A stretch of DNA of 64,000 nucleotides from DASSKA01 sp963839365 (GTDB lineage: Bacteria; Actinomycetota; Actinomycetes; Propionibacteriales; Nocardioidaceae), in NCBI GenBank assembly GCA_963839365.1, contig CAWIUT010000001.1, positions 372,001 through 436,000 of the forward strand, in the 5' to 3' direction. The notes below the pieces were generated by a model. It was not told the DNA's origin, did no database searches, and saw only the letters and a program-made list of their open reading frames with translations. The position numbers and the translations under genes are program-made. This document shows, piece after piece, positions 24,698 to 34,278 of this stretch; within the stretch, counting starts at the first letter, position 1, and each line of letters opens with the position of its first letter.

Positions 24698-27600
24698 GGC
24701 GTGGCCAGCAGAGTGCGCACGACGCGCAGACCCACCGACAGACGGGCCAGGTCCGCGGCGTCGTCGGCGCAGATCTCGCCGAGGGTCTGCACGGCGCGTC
24801 CGACCACCACTCCGTCCTCCTCCTCCCAGTCGGCGATCCGCACCGGGGCCGGCTCTTCCGCAGACGTCGCGGCCAGCACCTGACCGGTCAGCTGCGTGTG
24901 CACGGCGTTCAGGTCGTCACGCAGTGCGGCCCGCGCCATGGTCTGCCAGCGGTCGTTGCGCGGGAGCGCCAGGATCCGTTGCACCAGCGCCGGGAGTCCG
25001 AGTCGCTCCCCGAGCGCGAAGTGCACCCGGGCCACCTCGATCGGGTCCAGGTCGTCGCGCCGGGCGGTCTCCACGACGCCGAGTACGACGTACGCCGGCT
25101 GCAGCACCGCCACCCGGGAGGCGAGCTCCTCGGGAACGCCCGCCTGCTCGAGCTCCTTGCGCCGCTGCTCGTACGCCTCCAGCTCCCGACCGGTGAGCAG
25201 CTCCGGCAGCGCGGCCAGCACCCGACCCGAGACCGGGTCGAAGAAGTCGACCACGCTCTCGCTGTCCAGGGGCGGGCGCCGGTTCGCCACCAGCCACCGG
25301 GAGGCGCGCTCGACCAGGGTGCGCAGCTCCAGCCGCATCCGGGTCTGCACCGCCGCGTCGATGGCGTTGTCGTGGGAGCCGATCTCGTCCAGCAGCGCAC
25401 GGAAACCGAAGATCTCCCGTGCCAGGAAGTTCGCCCTGGTCAGCTCGGCCGCCGAGGCGCCGGTCTCCGCCGACAGCCGGTGGAAGTAGGTGATCCCCGC
25501 ACCGTTGACCAGGTCGTTGACGATCTGGGTGACGATGATCTCTCGGCGCAGCGGGTGCTCCTCCATCTGCCGGCGGTACTGCTGGCGCATCGCCGTAGGG
25601 AAGTAGCCGAACAGGTCGTTGCGCAGGAAGGGGTCATCAGGCACGTCGCTGGACAGCAGCTCGTCGGAGAGCACGATCTTGGTGTAGGCGAGCAGCACCG
25701 ACAGCTCTGGCAGGGTCAGGCCCTGCTTGCCCTCCCGACGGACGGCCACCTCCTTGCGGCTCGGCAGGAACTCCAGCGCCCGGTCGAGCAGTCCCTGTCG
25801 CTCCAGCCGACGGACCCAGTCCTCGTGCACGTGCAGCAGCTGCGACGCCTGGGCTGCGGCGTTCGCCAGCGCAAGGTTCTGCTCGTAGTTGTCGCGCAGC
25901 ACCAGAGATCCGACCTCTTCGGTCATCGACTCGAGCAGCTCGTTGCGCTGCTTGCCGGTGAGGTCGCCGTTGGCCACCACGCCGTCGAGCAGGATCTTGA
26001 TGTTCACCTCGTGGTCGGAGGTGTCCACGCCGGCGGAGTTGTCGATGAAGTCGGTGTTGATCCGTCCGCCGTTGCGGGCGTACTCGATCCGGCCCAGCTG
26101 GGTGAAGCCCAGGTTGCCGCCCTCACCGACGCAACGGCAGCGCAGCTGCGAGCCGTCGACTCGGATCGGGTCGTTGGCCTTGTCGCCGACCTCGGCGTTG
26201 GACTCCGCTGCGCTCTTGACGTAGGTGCCGATGCCGCCGTTCCAGAACAGGTCCACCTCGGCGAGCACGATCGCCCGCATCAGCTCAGCGGGCGTCATCG
26301 CCGTGGTGTCGTCGGGGAGGCTGAGCGCCTGGCGGACCTCCTTGCTGACCGGGATCGACTTCTGGCTGCGCGAGTACACCCCGCCGCCGGCCGAGATCAG
26401 CTCCCGGTTGTAGTCCTGCCACGACGAGCGGGGCAGGTCGAACAGCCGCTGGCGCTCCTCGAAGGAGCTCGCCGGGTCCGGGTCCGGGTCGAGGAAGATG
26501 TCGCGGTGGTCGAACGCCGCCAGCAGCTTGATGTGTTTCGACAGCAGCATCCCGTTGCCGAACACGTCCCCGGACATGTCACCGATGCCGGTGCAGGTGA
26601 AGTTCTCGGTCTGGCAGTCGATGCCCATCTCCCGGAAGTGTCGCTGCACCGAGACCCAGGCACCGCGGGCGGTGATGCCCATCACCTTGTGGTCGTAGCC
26701 TGCGGACCCGCCGGAGGCGAACGCGTCCCCGAGCCAGTAGCCGTACTCCTGCGACACCTCGTTGGCGATGTCGGAGAACGAGGCGGTGCCCTTGTCGGCG
26801 GCGACTACCAGGTAGGAGTCATCGGCGTCGTGGCGTACGACGCGCTCCGGCGGGCTGGTCTCGCCGCCGACAAGGTTGTCGGTGATGTCCAGGAGACCGG
26901 AGATGAACGTCTTGTAGCAGCGGATCCCCTCGGCGAGCCAGGCGTCGCGGTCCGACGGGTCGGGCAGCTGCTTGCAGAAGAAGCCGCCCTTGGCGCCCAC
27001 CGGCACGATCACGGCGTTCTTGACCATCTGCGCCTTGACCAGCCCGAGCACCTCGGTGCGGAAGTCGTCGCGGCGGTCCGACCAACGCAGCCCGCCGCGC
27101 GCGACGGCCCCGAAGCGCAGGTGCACGCCCTCCACCCACGGGGCGTAGACGAAGATCTCGAACTTCGGCCGCGGCTCGGGCAGGTCCGGGATCCGGGCCG
27201 GCTGCAGCTTCAGCGAGATGTAGGGCTTCTGGTTCCCGGCGGTGTCCCGCTGGAAGTAGTTGGTGCGCAGAGTGGCCTTGATGACGGTGAGGTAGGAGCG
27301 CAGGATCCGGTCCTGGTCGAGGCTGGCGACGTCCTCCAGGCAACGGTTGATGCGGTCCTCGATGTCCGTCATCTTCGCGACCCGGGACTCGCTGTCCGCG
27401 GCCAGCCCGCCGTTCTTGCCCGGGTCGAACCGCGCCTCGAACAGCTCCACCAGGTGGCGGGTGATCTCGACGTTGCCGAGCAGCGCCCCTTCGATGTAGT
27501 CCGGCGCGAAGGGGGTGCCGCCCTGGCGCATGTACTTCGCGTAGGCGCGCAGCAGAGTCGCCTGGCGCCACGTCAGTCCGGCGGCGAGCACCAGGCCGTT

Positions 27601-29562
27601 GAAGCCGTCGCTCTCGTTGCGGCGGTCCCAGACTGCGTTGACCGCGTCCTGGAACAGCTCGCGGCCCCGGCTCGGGAAGCCCTGCGGGTAGCGCAGCCCG
27701 AAGTCGTAGATGTGCGAGGGCCGGGGAAGCCCCTCCAGTCCGTAGGGCCGCTCGTCGACCACCTCCACGCCCATGGTGGACAAGATGGGCAGCACGTGGC
27801 TCAGCGACAGCGGCGGTCCGATCCGGTACACCTTCAGCCGTGCCTCGTCGGGGCCCGCGTCCGGCGGCTGGTAGAACGACAGCCCGAGCCCCTCGGTGCC
27901 CTCGATCGCCTCCAGCCGTTGCAGGTCGACGGCGCCGGTGCGCGGCGGGTAGTCCTCCTTGTAGGCCTCCGGGAACGAGCCGGCGTACTGGCGCGCCAGC
28001 CGCGAGCCCTCCCGTTCGCCCACCACGTCGTGCACGGCGGTGACGAAGTCGTCGCGCCAGGAGCGGGCCGCCTCGGCCAGCTTGCGCTCGAGGTCGACGC
28101 GGTCGAACCCGCCGACCAGCTCACCGGCCGCGGGGCGTACGACGAAGTGCAGCCGGGCCAGCAGCGACTCGCTGACGCGCGCGGTGTACTCGATGGAGTC
28201 CCCGTGCAGATCGCGGCGCAGGATCGCGGCCATCCGCTCCCGTACCGGCGTGGTGTAGCGGTCTCGCGGCAGGTAGACCAGGCAGGACAAGAACCGGTCG
28301 TAGGTGTCCCGGCGCACGAACAGCCGCACTTGCCGCCGTTCGCGGTTGTTCAGCACAGCTTCGGCGATCTCGACCAGCTCATCGACCGGCGTTTGGAACA
28401 GCTCGTCGCGCGGATAGGTCTCGAGCACGTCCATGAGGGCCTTGCCGGTGTGGCTCAGCGGGTCGAATCCGGCACGGTCGATGACCTGCTGGGCCTTCTT
28501 CCTGATCACCGGGACCCGGGTCACCGACTCGGTGTAGGCGGCGGAGGAGAACAGGCCGAGGAAGCGCCGCTCGCCCGCCACCTCGCCCGCCTCGTCGTAC
28601 TGCTTGACGCCGACGTAGTCGAGGTAGACCGGGCGGTGCACGGTGGCTTTCGAGTTGGCCTTCGCGAGCACCAGGAGCTCCTTCTCCCGGGCCTTGGCCT
28701 TGACCAGCGGCGGAAGCTTGGCGAACGACCGGGACATGTCCTGGTCGCCGCGAAGGATGCCCAGCCCGGTGCCGGGCACCGCGCGCAGCACGTCGTCGTC
28801 GCCCACCCGCTCCAGGGTGTACTCCCGGAAGCCGAGGAAGGTGAAGTGGTCGTCGGCGAGCCACTCCATGAACGCAGTGCCCTCCGAGACCTCGGCCTCT
28901 GGCAGCGGCGGCGGGTTCTTGCCGAGGTCCTCGATCTCGCGGACCGCGGCGGCATGCATCTTGCCCCAGTCCTCGACGGCCTCGCGCACGTCACGCAGCA
29001 CCTTGGCCAGGGCGCGCTCGATCTCGTTGAGCGCGTCGCGGTCGTTCTCCTGGTCGATCTCGACGTGCATCCACGACTCGCGGAAGAGGTCGTGCGGCAG
29101 GTCCGCGCCGCGCTGCTCGTCGGTGAAGACCTCCTTCAGCGCCCCTGCCACGTCGCGGCGCACCATCAGCTGCGGATGGATGACCGAATGGACGGTGCGG
29201 TCCTGCTCGTTGAGCAGCATGGTGACCGAGTCGACGAGGAACGGCATGTCGTCGGTGACCACCTCGACGACGGTGTGGCCGGACGCCGACCAGCCGTGCT
29301 CGGAGTCGGTGGGGGTGAACACCCGGATGTTGGCCGTGCCCTGCGGGCGTCCGCCGGCAAGCCGGTAGTGGCTCATCGCCGCGCCGTACAGGTCCACCTC
29401 GCTGCGCTCAACGATGTCCTCGGCGGCCACGTGGCGGAAGTACGCCGCGAGCAGCTTTGCGGACTGCTCGGGCGAGAGCCCACCGGCTCCCTTGCGGGTG
29501 GAGGCCAAGGCTGCTGCCTTGGCAATGAGGGCGTCCCTGCTCTCGTCCAACGTCGTACGCAC
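24694..29562 (-). CDS. NAD-specific glutamate dehydrogenase, large (180-kDa class)
   Basis: The start VRTTLDESRDALIAKAAALA at GTG 29562 aligns with known family N-termini; an upstream in-frame GTG (29604) would add 14 residues. The product is about 1622 residues, the length of the Bac_GDH class of Streptomyces and Pseudomonas. The long N-terminal regulatory region (ACT-like and helical parts) precedes the catalytic core with VPVGAKGGFFCK (catalytic Lys) and the NADH-binding region (GDMSGDVFGNGMLL). It oxidises glutamate to 2-oxoglutarate and ammonia with NAD. It heads an operon with the M20 peptidase and amidase. An inverted repeat at 29623-29642 lies 60 bp upstream. Confidence 0.95.
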   Translation of the reverse strand: MRTTLDESRDALIAKAAALASTRKGAGGLSPEQSAKLLAAYFRHVAAEDIVERSEVDLYGAAMSHYRLAGGRPQGTANIRVFTPTDSEHGWSASGHTVVEVVTDDMPFLVDSVTMLLNEQDRTVHSVIHPQLMVRRDVAGALKEVFTDEQRGADLPHDLFRESWMHVEIDQENDRDALNEIERALAKVLRDVREAVEDWGKMHAAAVREIEDLGKNPPPLPEAEVSEGTAFMEWLADDHFTFLGFREYTLERVGDDDVLRAVPGTGLGILRGDQDMSRSFAKLPPLVKAKAREKELLVLAKANSKATVHRPVYLDYVGVKQYDEAGEVAGERRFLGLFSSAAYTESVTRVPVIRKKAQQVIDRAGFDPLSHTGKALMDVLETYPRDELFQTPVDELVEIAEAVLNNRERRQVRLFVRRDTYDRFLSCLVYLPRDRYTTPVRERMAAILRRDLHGDSIEYTARVSESLLARLHFVVRPAAGELVGGFDRVDLERKLAEAARSWRDDFVTAVHDVVGEREGSRLARQYAGSFPEAYKEDYPPRTGAVDLQRLEAIEGTEGLGLSFYQPPDAGPDEARLKVYRIGPPLSLSHVLPILSTMGVEVVDERPYGLEGLPRPSHIYDFGLRYPQGFPSRGRELFQDAVNAVWDRRNESDGFNGLVLAAGLTWRQATLLRAYAKYMRQGGTPFAPDYIEGALLGNVEITRHLVELFEARFDPGKNGGLAADSESRVAKMTDIEDRINRCLEDVASLDQDRILRSYLTVIKATLRTNYFQRDTAGNQKPYISLKLQPARIPDLPEPRPKFEIFVYAPWVEGVHLRFGAVARGGLRWSDRRDDFRTEVLGLVKAQMVKNAVIVPVGAKGGFFCKQLPDPSDRDAWLAEGIRCYKTFISGLLDITDNLVGGETSPPERVVRHDADDSYLVVAADKGTASFSDIANEVSQEYGYWLGDAFASGGSAGYDHKVMGITARGAWVSVQRHFREMGIDCQTENFTCTGIGDMSGDVFGNGMLLSKHIKLLAAFDHRDIFLDPDPDPASSFEERQRLFDLPRSSWQDYNRELISAGGGVYSRSQKSIPVSKEVRQALSLPDDTTAMTPAELMRAIVLAEVDLFWNGGIGTYVKSAAESNAEVGDKANDPIRVDGSQLRCRCVGEGGNLGFTQLGRIEYARNGGRINTDFIDNSAGVDTSDHEVNIKILLDGVVANGDLTGKQRNELLESMTEEVGSLVLRDNYEQNLALANAAAQASQLLHVHEDWVRRLERQGLLDRALEFLPSRKEVAVRREGKQGLTLPELSVLLAYTKIVLSDELLSSDVPDDPFLRNDLFGYFPTAMRQQYRRQMEEHPLRREIIVTQIVNDLVNGAGITYFHRLSAETGASAAELTRANFLAREIFGFRALLDEIGSHDNAIDAAVQTRMRLELRTLVERASRWLVANRRPPLDSESVVDFFDPVSGRVLAALPELLTGRELEAYEQRRKELEQAGVPEELASRVAVLQPAYVVLGVVETARRDDLDPIEVARVHFALGERLGLPALVQRILALPRNDRWQTMARAALRDDLNAVHTQLTGQVLAATSAEEPAPVRIADWEEEDGVVVGRAVQTLGEICADDAADLARLSVGLRVVRTLLATP

Positions 29563-29622
29563 GAAGCTTCCAACCTTGTCTCTCCCGCGAGGCGGCCCGG
29601 CCACCTCGGGCAGCCGTCTCGC

Positions 29623-29642
29623 GCGACACGTCGTTGTGTCGC
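29623..29642. promoter_or_regulatory. 20-bp inverted repeat upstream of the glutamate dehydrogenase gene
   Basis: GCGACAC-GTCGTT-GTGTCGC has perfect 7-bp arms and a 6-nt centre. It lies 60 bp before the GTG at 29562 and 83 bp after the stop of the tryptophan dioxygenase gene. It could be a regulator's operator or a terminator hairpin for the upstream gene. Confidence 0.42.
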
Positions 29643-29724
29643 CTGTTCGACCCTAGAACGTGGCCTGCCCGCCCTCAACAACGGGTCGGCCGCGTGTCCA
29701 CCTCAGGAGCGTCGCGGCCCCGTG

Positions 29725-30630
29725 TCAGAGCACGGAGCGCAGCTCCCACAGCAGCGGGTAGTAGCGCAGGTCCAGGCGGCTGCGCAGGTAGCCGGCCCCC
29801 GTGGATCCGCCTGTGCCGGTCTTGGCGCCGATCATCCGCTCCACCATCACCACGTGCCGGGCCCGCCAGCTCGCGGCCAGCTCGTCGTGCTCGAGGAGCG
29901 CCTCGGCGAGGGCCCAGATGTCGGCGTGGGCGGCCCGGTCGTGCGCGACCCTGCGCACCGACGCGGTGATCGTCTCCTGGTCGTCGACCGGAAGCCCACG
30001 GGCGGCCAGCACATGCACGAACGCGTCCCACAAGGTCGGCTCCTCCAGCCGCTTCTCGAGCCGGCCGCGCTCTTCCGCAGTGAGCCCGCGGAACCGGCGG
30101 ACGAAGCTGGGATCCTTCGCCCCGGAGAGGAACTCCAGCTCCCGGAACTGCACGGACTGGAACCCGCTCGCCGGCGCCAGGTTCTGCCGGAACTGCAGGA
30201 AATCCTGAGGAGTCATGGTCTCGAGCACGTCGATCTGCTGCACCAGCACCCGCTCGACGGCGTGCATCCGTCGGAGCAGGTGCTGGGCCCACCACAGCTG
30301 GTCCGGCCGGCGCTCCCCGCTCGCGGGAGCGCCGAGCATGGCGTCCCGGGCGGTGGACGCCTCGTGCAGCAGCTGCTTGAACCACAGCTCGTAGACCTGG
30401 TGGATGGTGATGAACAGCAGCTCGTCGTGCGCAGGCGGGTCGGACTCCAGACGCTGCGCGTCGAGCAGCTCGGGCAGCCTCAGGTAGCTGCCGTAGGTGA
30501 GCCTGGCGCCCTGCTCACCGAACGCCACCTCGGTGCCGCCCCACTCGCCGGCCCAGCTGTCGGCCGCTTCGTCGGACACCGGGGCGGCGGTGGCGCCGGC
30601 ACGGGACCGGTCGGAGTGTGGTGAGGTCAC
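29725..30630 (-). CDS. kynA: Tryptophan 2,3-dioxygenase
   Basis: The GTG at 30630 is preferred, because a TACGCT -10 hexamer (30637-30642) lies 6 nt upstream, fitting a leaderless mRNA. The 301-residue protein has the heme-binding helix LLFITIHQVYELWFKQLL (proximal-side family motif), the FQSVQFRELEF block and ARHVVMVERMIGAKTGTGGS at the C-terminus. It cleaves the indole ring of L-tryptophan with O2 to N-formylkynurenine, first step of the kynurenine route. No other kynurenine gene is nearby. It is divergent from a DUF2505 gene 46 bp away. Confidence 0.93.
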   Translation of the reverse strand: MTSPHSDRSRAGATAAPVSDEAADSWAGEWGGTEVAFGEQGARLTYGSYLRLPELLDAQRLESDPPAHDELLFITIHQVYELWFKQLLHEASTARDAMLGAPASGERRPDQLWWAQHLLRRMHAVERVLVQQIDVLETMTPQDFLQFRQNLAPASGFQSVQFRELEFLSGAKDPSFVRRFRGLTAEERGRLEKRLEEPTLWDAFVHVLAARGLPVDDQETITASVRRVAHDRAAHADIWALAEALLEHDELAASWRARHVVMVERMIGAKTGTGGSTGAGYLRSRLDLRYYPLLWELRSVL

Positions 30631-30636
30631 CGGGCG

Positions 30637-30642
30637 AGCGTA
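30637..30642 (-). promoter_or_regulatory. -10 element of a leaderless tryptophan dioxygenase transcript
   Basis: TACGCT on the minus strand, 6 nt before the GTG at 30630, fits TANNNT and places the transcription start at the start codon. Confidence 0.4.
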
Positions 30643-30676
30643 GCGACCCGGTGACGGGTGCGTCATGATGACGGCC

Positions 30677-31153
30677 ATGAAGTTCGCCCACGAGCTCGTC
30701 TACGGCGCCGAGCCGGCCAAGGTGTACGCCATGCTCGCCGAGCGGGCGTTCCGCGAGCAGGTCTGCGAGGCCCAGGGCGCCTCGCACTGCTGGATCGGCG
30801 TGGAGGACAACGGCTCGGGCCTGCAGGTGGTCGTCGAGCAACGCAGGCCGACCACCGGGGTGCCCCGCTTCGCGGCGAAGCTCGTCGGCGAGGAGGTCCG
30901 GATCGTCACCACGGAGACGTGGCACACGCCCACCGCGGCCCGGCTCGAAGTCAGCGTGCCCGGTCGCCCGGGCCGGATGGACGGCGACATCCGGCTGACC
31001 ACGCAGGGCGGTCGGACCGTGCAGCAGGTGACCGGGGAGATCACCGTGGGCATCCCGGTGCTCGGCGGGCGTCTCGAGCAGCTCATCGCCGGGGTGCTCG
31101 GCAACGCCCTCGAGGTCGAACAGGGGGTCGGGCGGGCCTGGCTGGCCCGGTGA
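30677..31153 (+). CDS. DUF2505 (START-like lipid/steroid-binding fold) protein
   Basis: From MKFAHELVYG at 30677 (in-frame ATGs also at 30665 and 30668) the product has 158 residues. The start MKF.HEL.Y and the segment YAMLAERAFREQVCEA are typical of DUF2505, a SRPBCC/START-like helix-grip fold for hydrophobic ligands. The function is unknown. It is divergent from tryptophan dioxygenase and converges on pruA with a 12-bp gap. Confidence 0.8.
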   Translation: MKFAHELVYGAEPAKVYAMLAERAFREQVCEAQGASHCWIGVEDNGSGLQVVVEQRRPTTGVPRFAAKLVGEEVRIVTTETWHTPTAARLEVSVPGRPGRMDGDIRLTTQGGRTVQQVTGEITVGIPVLGGRLEQLIAGVLGNALEVEQGVGRAWLAR

Positions 31154-31165
31154 CCCCCGGCCCCG

Positions 31166-32794
31166 TCAGTCCATGTGCGGGTAGCGGTAGTCCGTCGCCG
31201 GCACGAAGGTCTCCTTGATGGAGCGCGGCGAGGTCCACCGCATCAGGTTCGCCACCGAACCGGCCTTGTCGTTGGTGCCGGAGGCGCGCGCGCCGCCGAA
31301 CGGTTGCTGCCCGACCACCGCACCGGTCGGCTTGTCGTTGACGTAGAAGTTGCCCGCGGCGAAACGCAGCCGCTCCTGGGTCCACGCGATCGCGTTGCGG
31401 TCCTGGGCGATGACCGAGCCGGTCAGCGCGTACGGCGCGAACGACTCCATCTGGGCCACGACCGACTCGTAGTCGCGGTCCTCGAACACGTGCACCGCGA
31501 GGATCGGCCCGAAGTACTCGGTGCCGAACATCTGGTCGGTCGGGTCGCCCCCCTCGATGACGGTCGGCCGCACGAAGTAGCCCACCGAGTCGTCGACCTT
31601 GCCGCCGGCGACCACGTCCAGGTTGCGGGAGCGCTTGGCCCGGTTGATCGCCTTCTTGTGCTTGGCGAACGCTCGGTCGTCGATGACCGCCCCCATGAAG
31701 TTGGACAGGTCGGTGACGTCACCCATCGGGATCGACTCGACCTCGGCGAGGAGGTCGTCACGCATCCGCCGCCACACGCTGCGGGGGACGTAGGCGCGGG
31801 ACGCGGCCGAGCACTTCTGCCCCTGGTACTCGAACGCACCGCGCAGCAGTGCCGTCCGCAGCACCTGCGGGTCCGCGGACTTGTGCGCGACCACGAAGTC
31901 CTTGCCGCCCGTCTCGCCCACGATGCGCGGGTAGGAGCGGTACTTGGAGATGTTCGCGCCCACCGTGGACCACAGGTGCTGGAAGGTGGGCGTGGAGCCG
32001 GTGAAGTGGATCCCGGCCAGGTCTGGGTGCGCCAGCGCGACCTCGGAGACGTCGAGCCCGTCGCCGGGCAGCATGTTGATCACGCCCGGCGGCATGCCCG
32101 CCTCCTCCAGCAGCTGCATGGTCAGGTGCGCCGCCAGCTGCTGGGTGGGCGACGGCTTCCAGATCACTGTGTTGCCCATCAGCGCCGGCGCCGTCGGCAG
32201 GTTCCCCGCGATCGCGGTGAAGTTGAACGGGGTGATCGCGTAGACGAAGCCCTCCAGCGGCCGGTGGTCGGTGCGGTTCCACACACCCCGGGAGTTGTGC
32301 ACCGGCTGCTCGGCAGCCAGCTGCTTGGCGAAAGCCACGTTGAACCGCCAGAAGTCGATCAGCTCGCAGGCGGAGTCGATCTCTGCCTGCCAGGCCGTCT
32401 TCGACTGCCCCAGCATGGTGGCGGCGTTCAGCCGCTGCCGCCACGGCCCGGCGAGCAGGTCCGCCGCCTTGAGCAGGACCGCCGCACGGTCGTCCAGCGA
32501 CAACGCCCGCCACCCCGGCGCCGCCTCCCGGGCCGCCTCGATCGCCGCCTTGGCCTCGGCCTTGCTGGAGTTCTTCATGACCCCCAGCACGTGCTGGTGG
32601 TCATGGGGCTGGACCACGGCGATCTCCGCACCGCCGCCCAGCTTCTTCCTGCCGCCGATGGTGGCGGTCAGCTCGACCTGCTTGCTCTCCAGGTTCTTCA
32701 GCTCCACCTCGAGAGCCGCACGCTCAGGGCTTCCGGGGGCGTAGGAGAGGTTCGGCTCGTTCAGCGGAGCCGGGGCATTCGTGATCGCGTCCAT
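31166..32794 (-). CDS. pruA: L-glutamate gamma-semialdehyde (delta-1-pyrroline-5-carboxylate) dehydrogenase
   Basis: From MDAITNAPAPLNEP at 32794 the protein has 542 residues, the usual PruA length. The aldehyde dehydrogenase active site is visible: Glu294 (VGETGGKD) and nucleophile Cys328 (EYQGQKCSAASRA). ITPFNFTAIAGNLPTAPALM marks the P5C dehydrogenase subgroup. It oxidises glutamate semialdehyde to glutamate with NAD in proline catabolism. It follows the WS/DGAT gene by 37 bp on the same strand. Proline dehydrogenase is not in the window. Confidence 0.94.
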   Translation of the reverse strand: MDAITNAPAPLNEPNLSYAPGSPERAALEVELKNLESKQVELTATIGGRKKLGGGAEIAVVQPHDHQHVLGVMKNSSKAEAKAAIEAAREAAPGWRALSLDDRAAVLLKAADLLAGPWRQRLNAATMLGQSKTAWQAEIDSACELIDFWRFNVAFAKQLAAEQPVHNSRGVWNRTDHRPLEGFVYAITPFNFTAIAGNLPTAPALMGNTVIWKPSPTQQLAAHLTMQLLEEAGMPPGVINMLPGDGLDVSEVALAHPDLAGIHFTGSTPTFQHLWSTVGANISKYRSYPRIVGETGGKDFVVAHKSADPQVLRTALLRGAFEYQGQKCSAASRAYVPRSVWRRMRDDLLAEVESIPMGDVTDLSNFMGAVIDDRAFAKHKKAINRAKRSRNLDVVAGGKVDDSVGYFVRPTVIEGGDPTDQMFGTEYFGPILAVHVFEDRDYESVVAQMESFAPYALTGSVIAQDRNAIAWTQERLRFAAGNFYVNDKPTGAVVGQQPFGGARASGTNDKAGSVANLMRWTSPRSIKETFVPATDYRYPHMD

Positions 32795-32831
32795 GCAGCG
32801 ATCGTCCCAGACGCGCCGGGTTACGCCCAAG

Positions 32832-34235
32832 TCACCCTGGCTGCCCCGGCCGGCCGCGAGGCGCTGCCCGGCGACTGCTGCTGGTGGTGTCGAGCAGCTC
32901 CTCGAGGGCCTCCTCGATGCACTGGCCCAGCACGTCGACGTCGGGTACGGCGTCGCGGTCCGCAGTGAGCCCGAAGTACACCCCCGCGTCGTACGACGTC
33001 ACCCCGATCGCCAGCGACTGACCGGGCAGCAGCGGCTGCACCGGAAAGCTCTCCAACATCCGCGCGCCCACGGCGTACAGCGGGAACTGGGGCCCTGGCA
33101 CGTTGGTGACCACCATCTGGAACCCGCGGCGCACCTGCTGGGCGGCGACCCTGGAGCCGAGGGCGTGGAAGGTGGTGGGGGCGAACCCGGCCACATCGGC
33201 GATCCGGTCGGCGGCCACCGCCCGGCCGGTCTCCCGGTGCGCCTTGAGGGCGTAGGAGACCTGGTGCAGCCGGACCACCGGGCTCGGCTCCCCAACCGGC
33301 AGGCTGAGCAGGTGGCCGGTGACCTGGCTGCCGAGGGAGGTCGGCTCGAGGTCACTGTCGATGACGCTCATCGGCACCATCGCCCGCACCCGCCGGCCGC
33401 TGTGCACGGACTCGGCCCGCGTCATCAGCCAGCTGCGGAGGGCCCCGGTGAGCGTGGCCAGCACTACGTCGTTGACCGTGCCGCCGTGCAGCTGGCGGAT
33501 CTTGCGGTAGTCCTCCAGCCGGGTCGCGACCGTCACGAACCGCCGCTGCTCGGACAGGCTCGCACTGAACGGTGACTCCGGGCCTGGCCTGCTCGTCAGG
33601 GTGCCCACCGTCCGCAACAGCCCCTCGGCGTGTGCGCGCACCGAACCGACGGCCACCCGCGGGTCGCGCACCGACTCGCTCACCGCATCGAGCACGAGCG
33701 CGGACGAGCCCGGGACCCGACGCGGCCGCCAGTTCTCGTGCACGGTGGCATGCACGGTCGGCTGCTCGTCGAGAAGCACCTGGCCGAGATCGACTGTGAC
33801 CACGCCGTCGACCAGGACCTGGTGGGACTTCGAGAGCAGTGCGAACCGCCCCTGGTCGAGCCCTTCGATCAGGTACAGCTCCCACAGCGGCCGGTTGCGG
33901 TCCAACCGGCGCGACATGATGCGGGCCACGAGGTCGCGCAGCTGGGTCATGGAGCCCGGGCGGGGCACAGCCGAGCGACGCACGTGGTAGCTCAGGTCGA
34001 AGTAGTCGTCGTCGACCCAGACCGGGTTGGCCAGCCCGCCAGGGACGGTCTGGATTCGCTGGCGGTAGCGAGGAACGAAAGCCAACCGGTCCTCGACGAG
34101 CTCGAGGAGCCGTTCGTGGTCGAACCCGCCCTCCCCGGGCTCGAAGATCCCCAGCGTCGCGGTGTGCCTGGGCGCGTTCAGGCTCTCGTCCAGGAAGGCA
34201 ACGTCGGTCCGGCTGAGTCGGTCGACCATCGACAC
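32832..34235 (-). CDS. Wax ester synthase/diacylglycerol acyltransferase (WS/DGAT) family protein
   Basis: The 467-residue protein is a WS/DGAT O-acyltransferase (TIGR02946-type). The active-site motif HHxxxDG is SHQVLVDG at residues 137-144: the second His138 and the Asp143-Gly144 are kept, the first His is Ser137. Other family blocks are NRPLWELYLIEGL, TVNDVVLATLTGALR and MVVTNVPGPQFPLYAVGARM. It would esterify diacylglycerol or fatty alcohols with acyl-CoA, making storage lipid in the cytosolic membrane face. An alternative ATG is 2 codons in (34229). It precedes pruA and follows cpaE-like. Confidence 0.88.
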   Translation of the reverse strand: MSMVDRLSRTDVAFLDESLNAPRHTATLGIFEPGEGGFDHERLLELVEDRLAFVPRYRQRIQTVPGGLANPVWVDDDYFDLSYHVRRSAVPRPGSMTQLRDLVARIMSRRLDRNRPLWELYLIEGLDQGRFALLSKSHQVLVDGVVTVDLGQVLLDEQPTVHATVHENWRPRRVPGSSALVLDAVSESVRDPRVAVGSVRAHAEGLLRTVGTLTSRPGPESPFSASLSEQRRFVTVATRLEDYRKIRQLHGGTVNDVVLATLTGALRSWLMTRAESVHSGRRVRAMVPMSVIDSDLEPTSLGSQVTGHLLSLPVGEPSPVVRLHQVSYALKAHRETGRAVAADRIADVAGFAPTTFHALGSRVAAQQVRRGFQMVVTNVPGPQFPLYAVGARMLESFPVQPLLPGQSLAIGVTSYDAGVYFGLTADRDAVPDVDVLGQCIEEALEELLDTTSSSRRAAPRGRPGQPG

Positions 34236-34278
34236 CCCTCTCGGGAGCTCGGCTGCGGGGTCTGGCTCCAGTCTGCCC

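Noticed and set aside
24898..30624. Very long open frame antisense to the glutamate dehydrogenase gene
   Set aside because: Codon-bias shadow: high-GC third positions suppress stops. No domain is recognisable and it is His/Val/Arg/Gln-rich; the opposite strand encodes a complete known enzyme.
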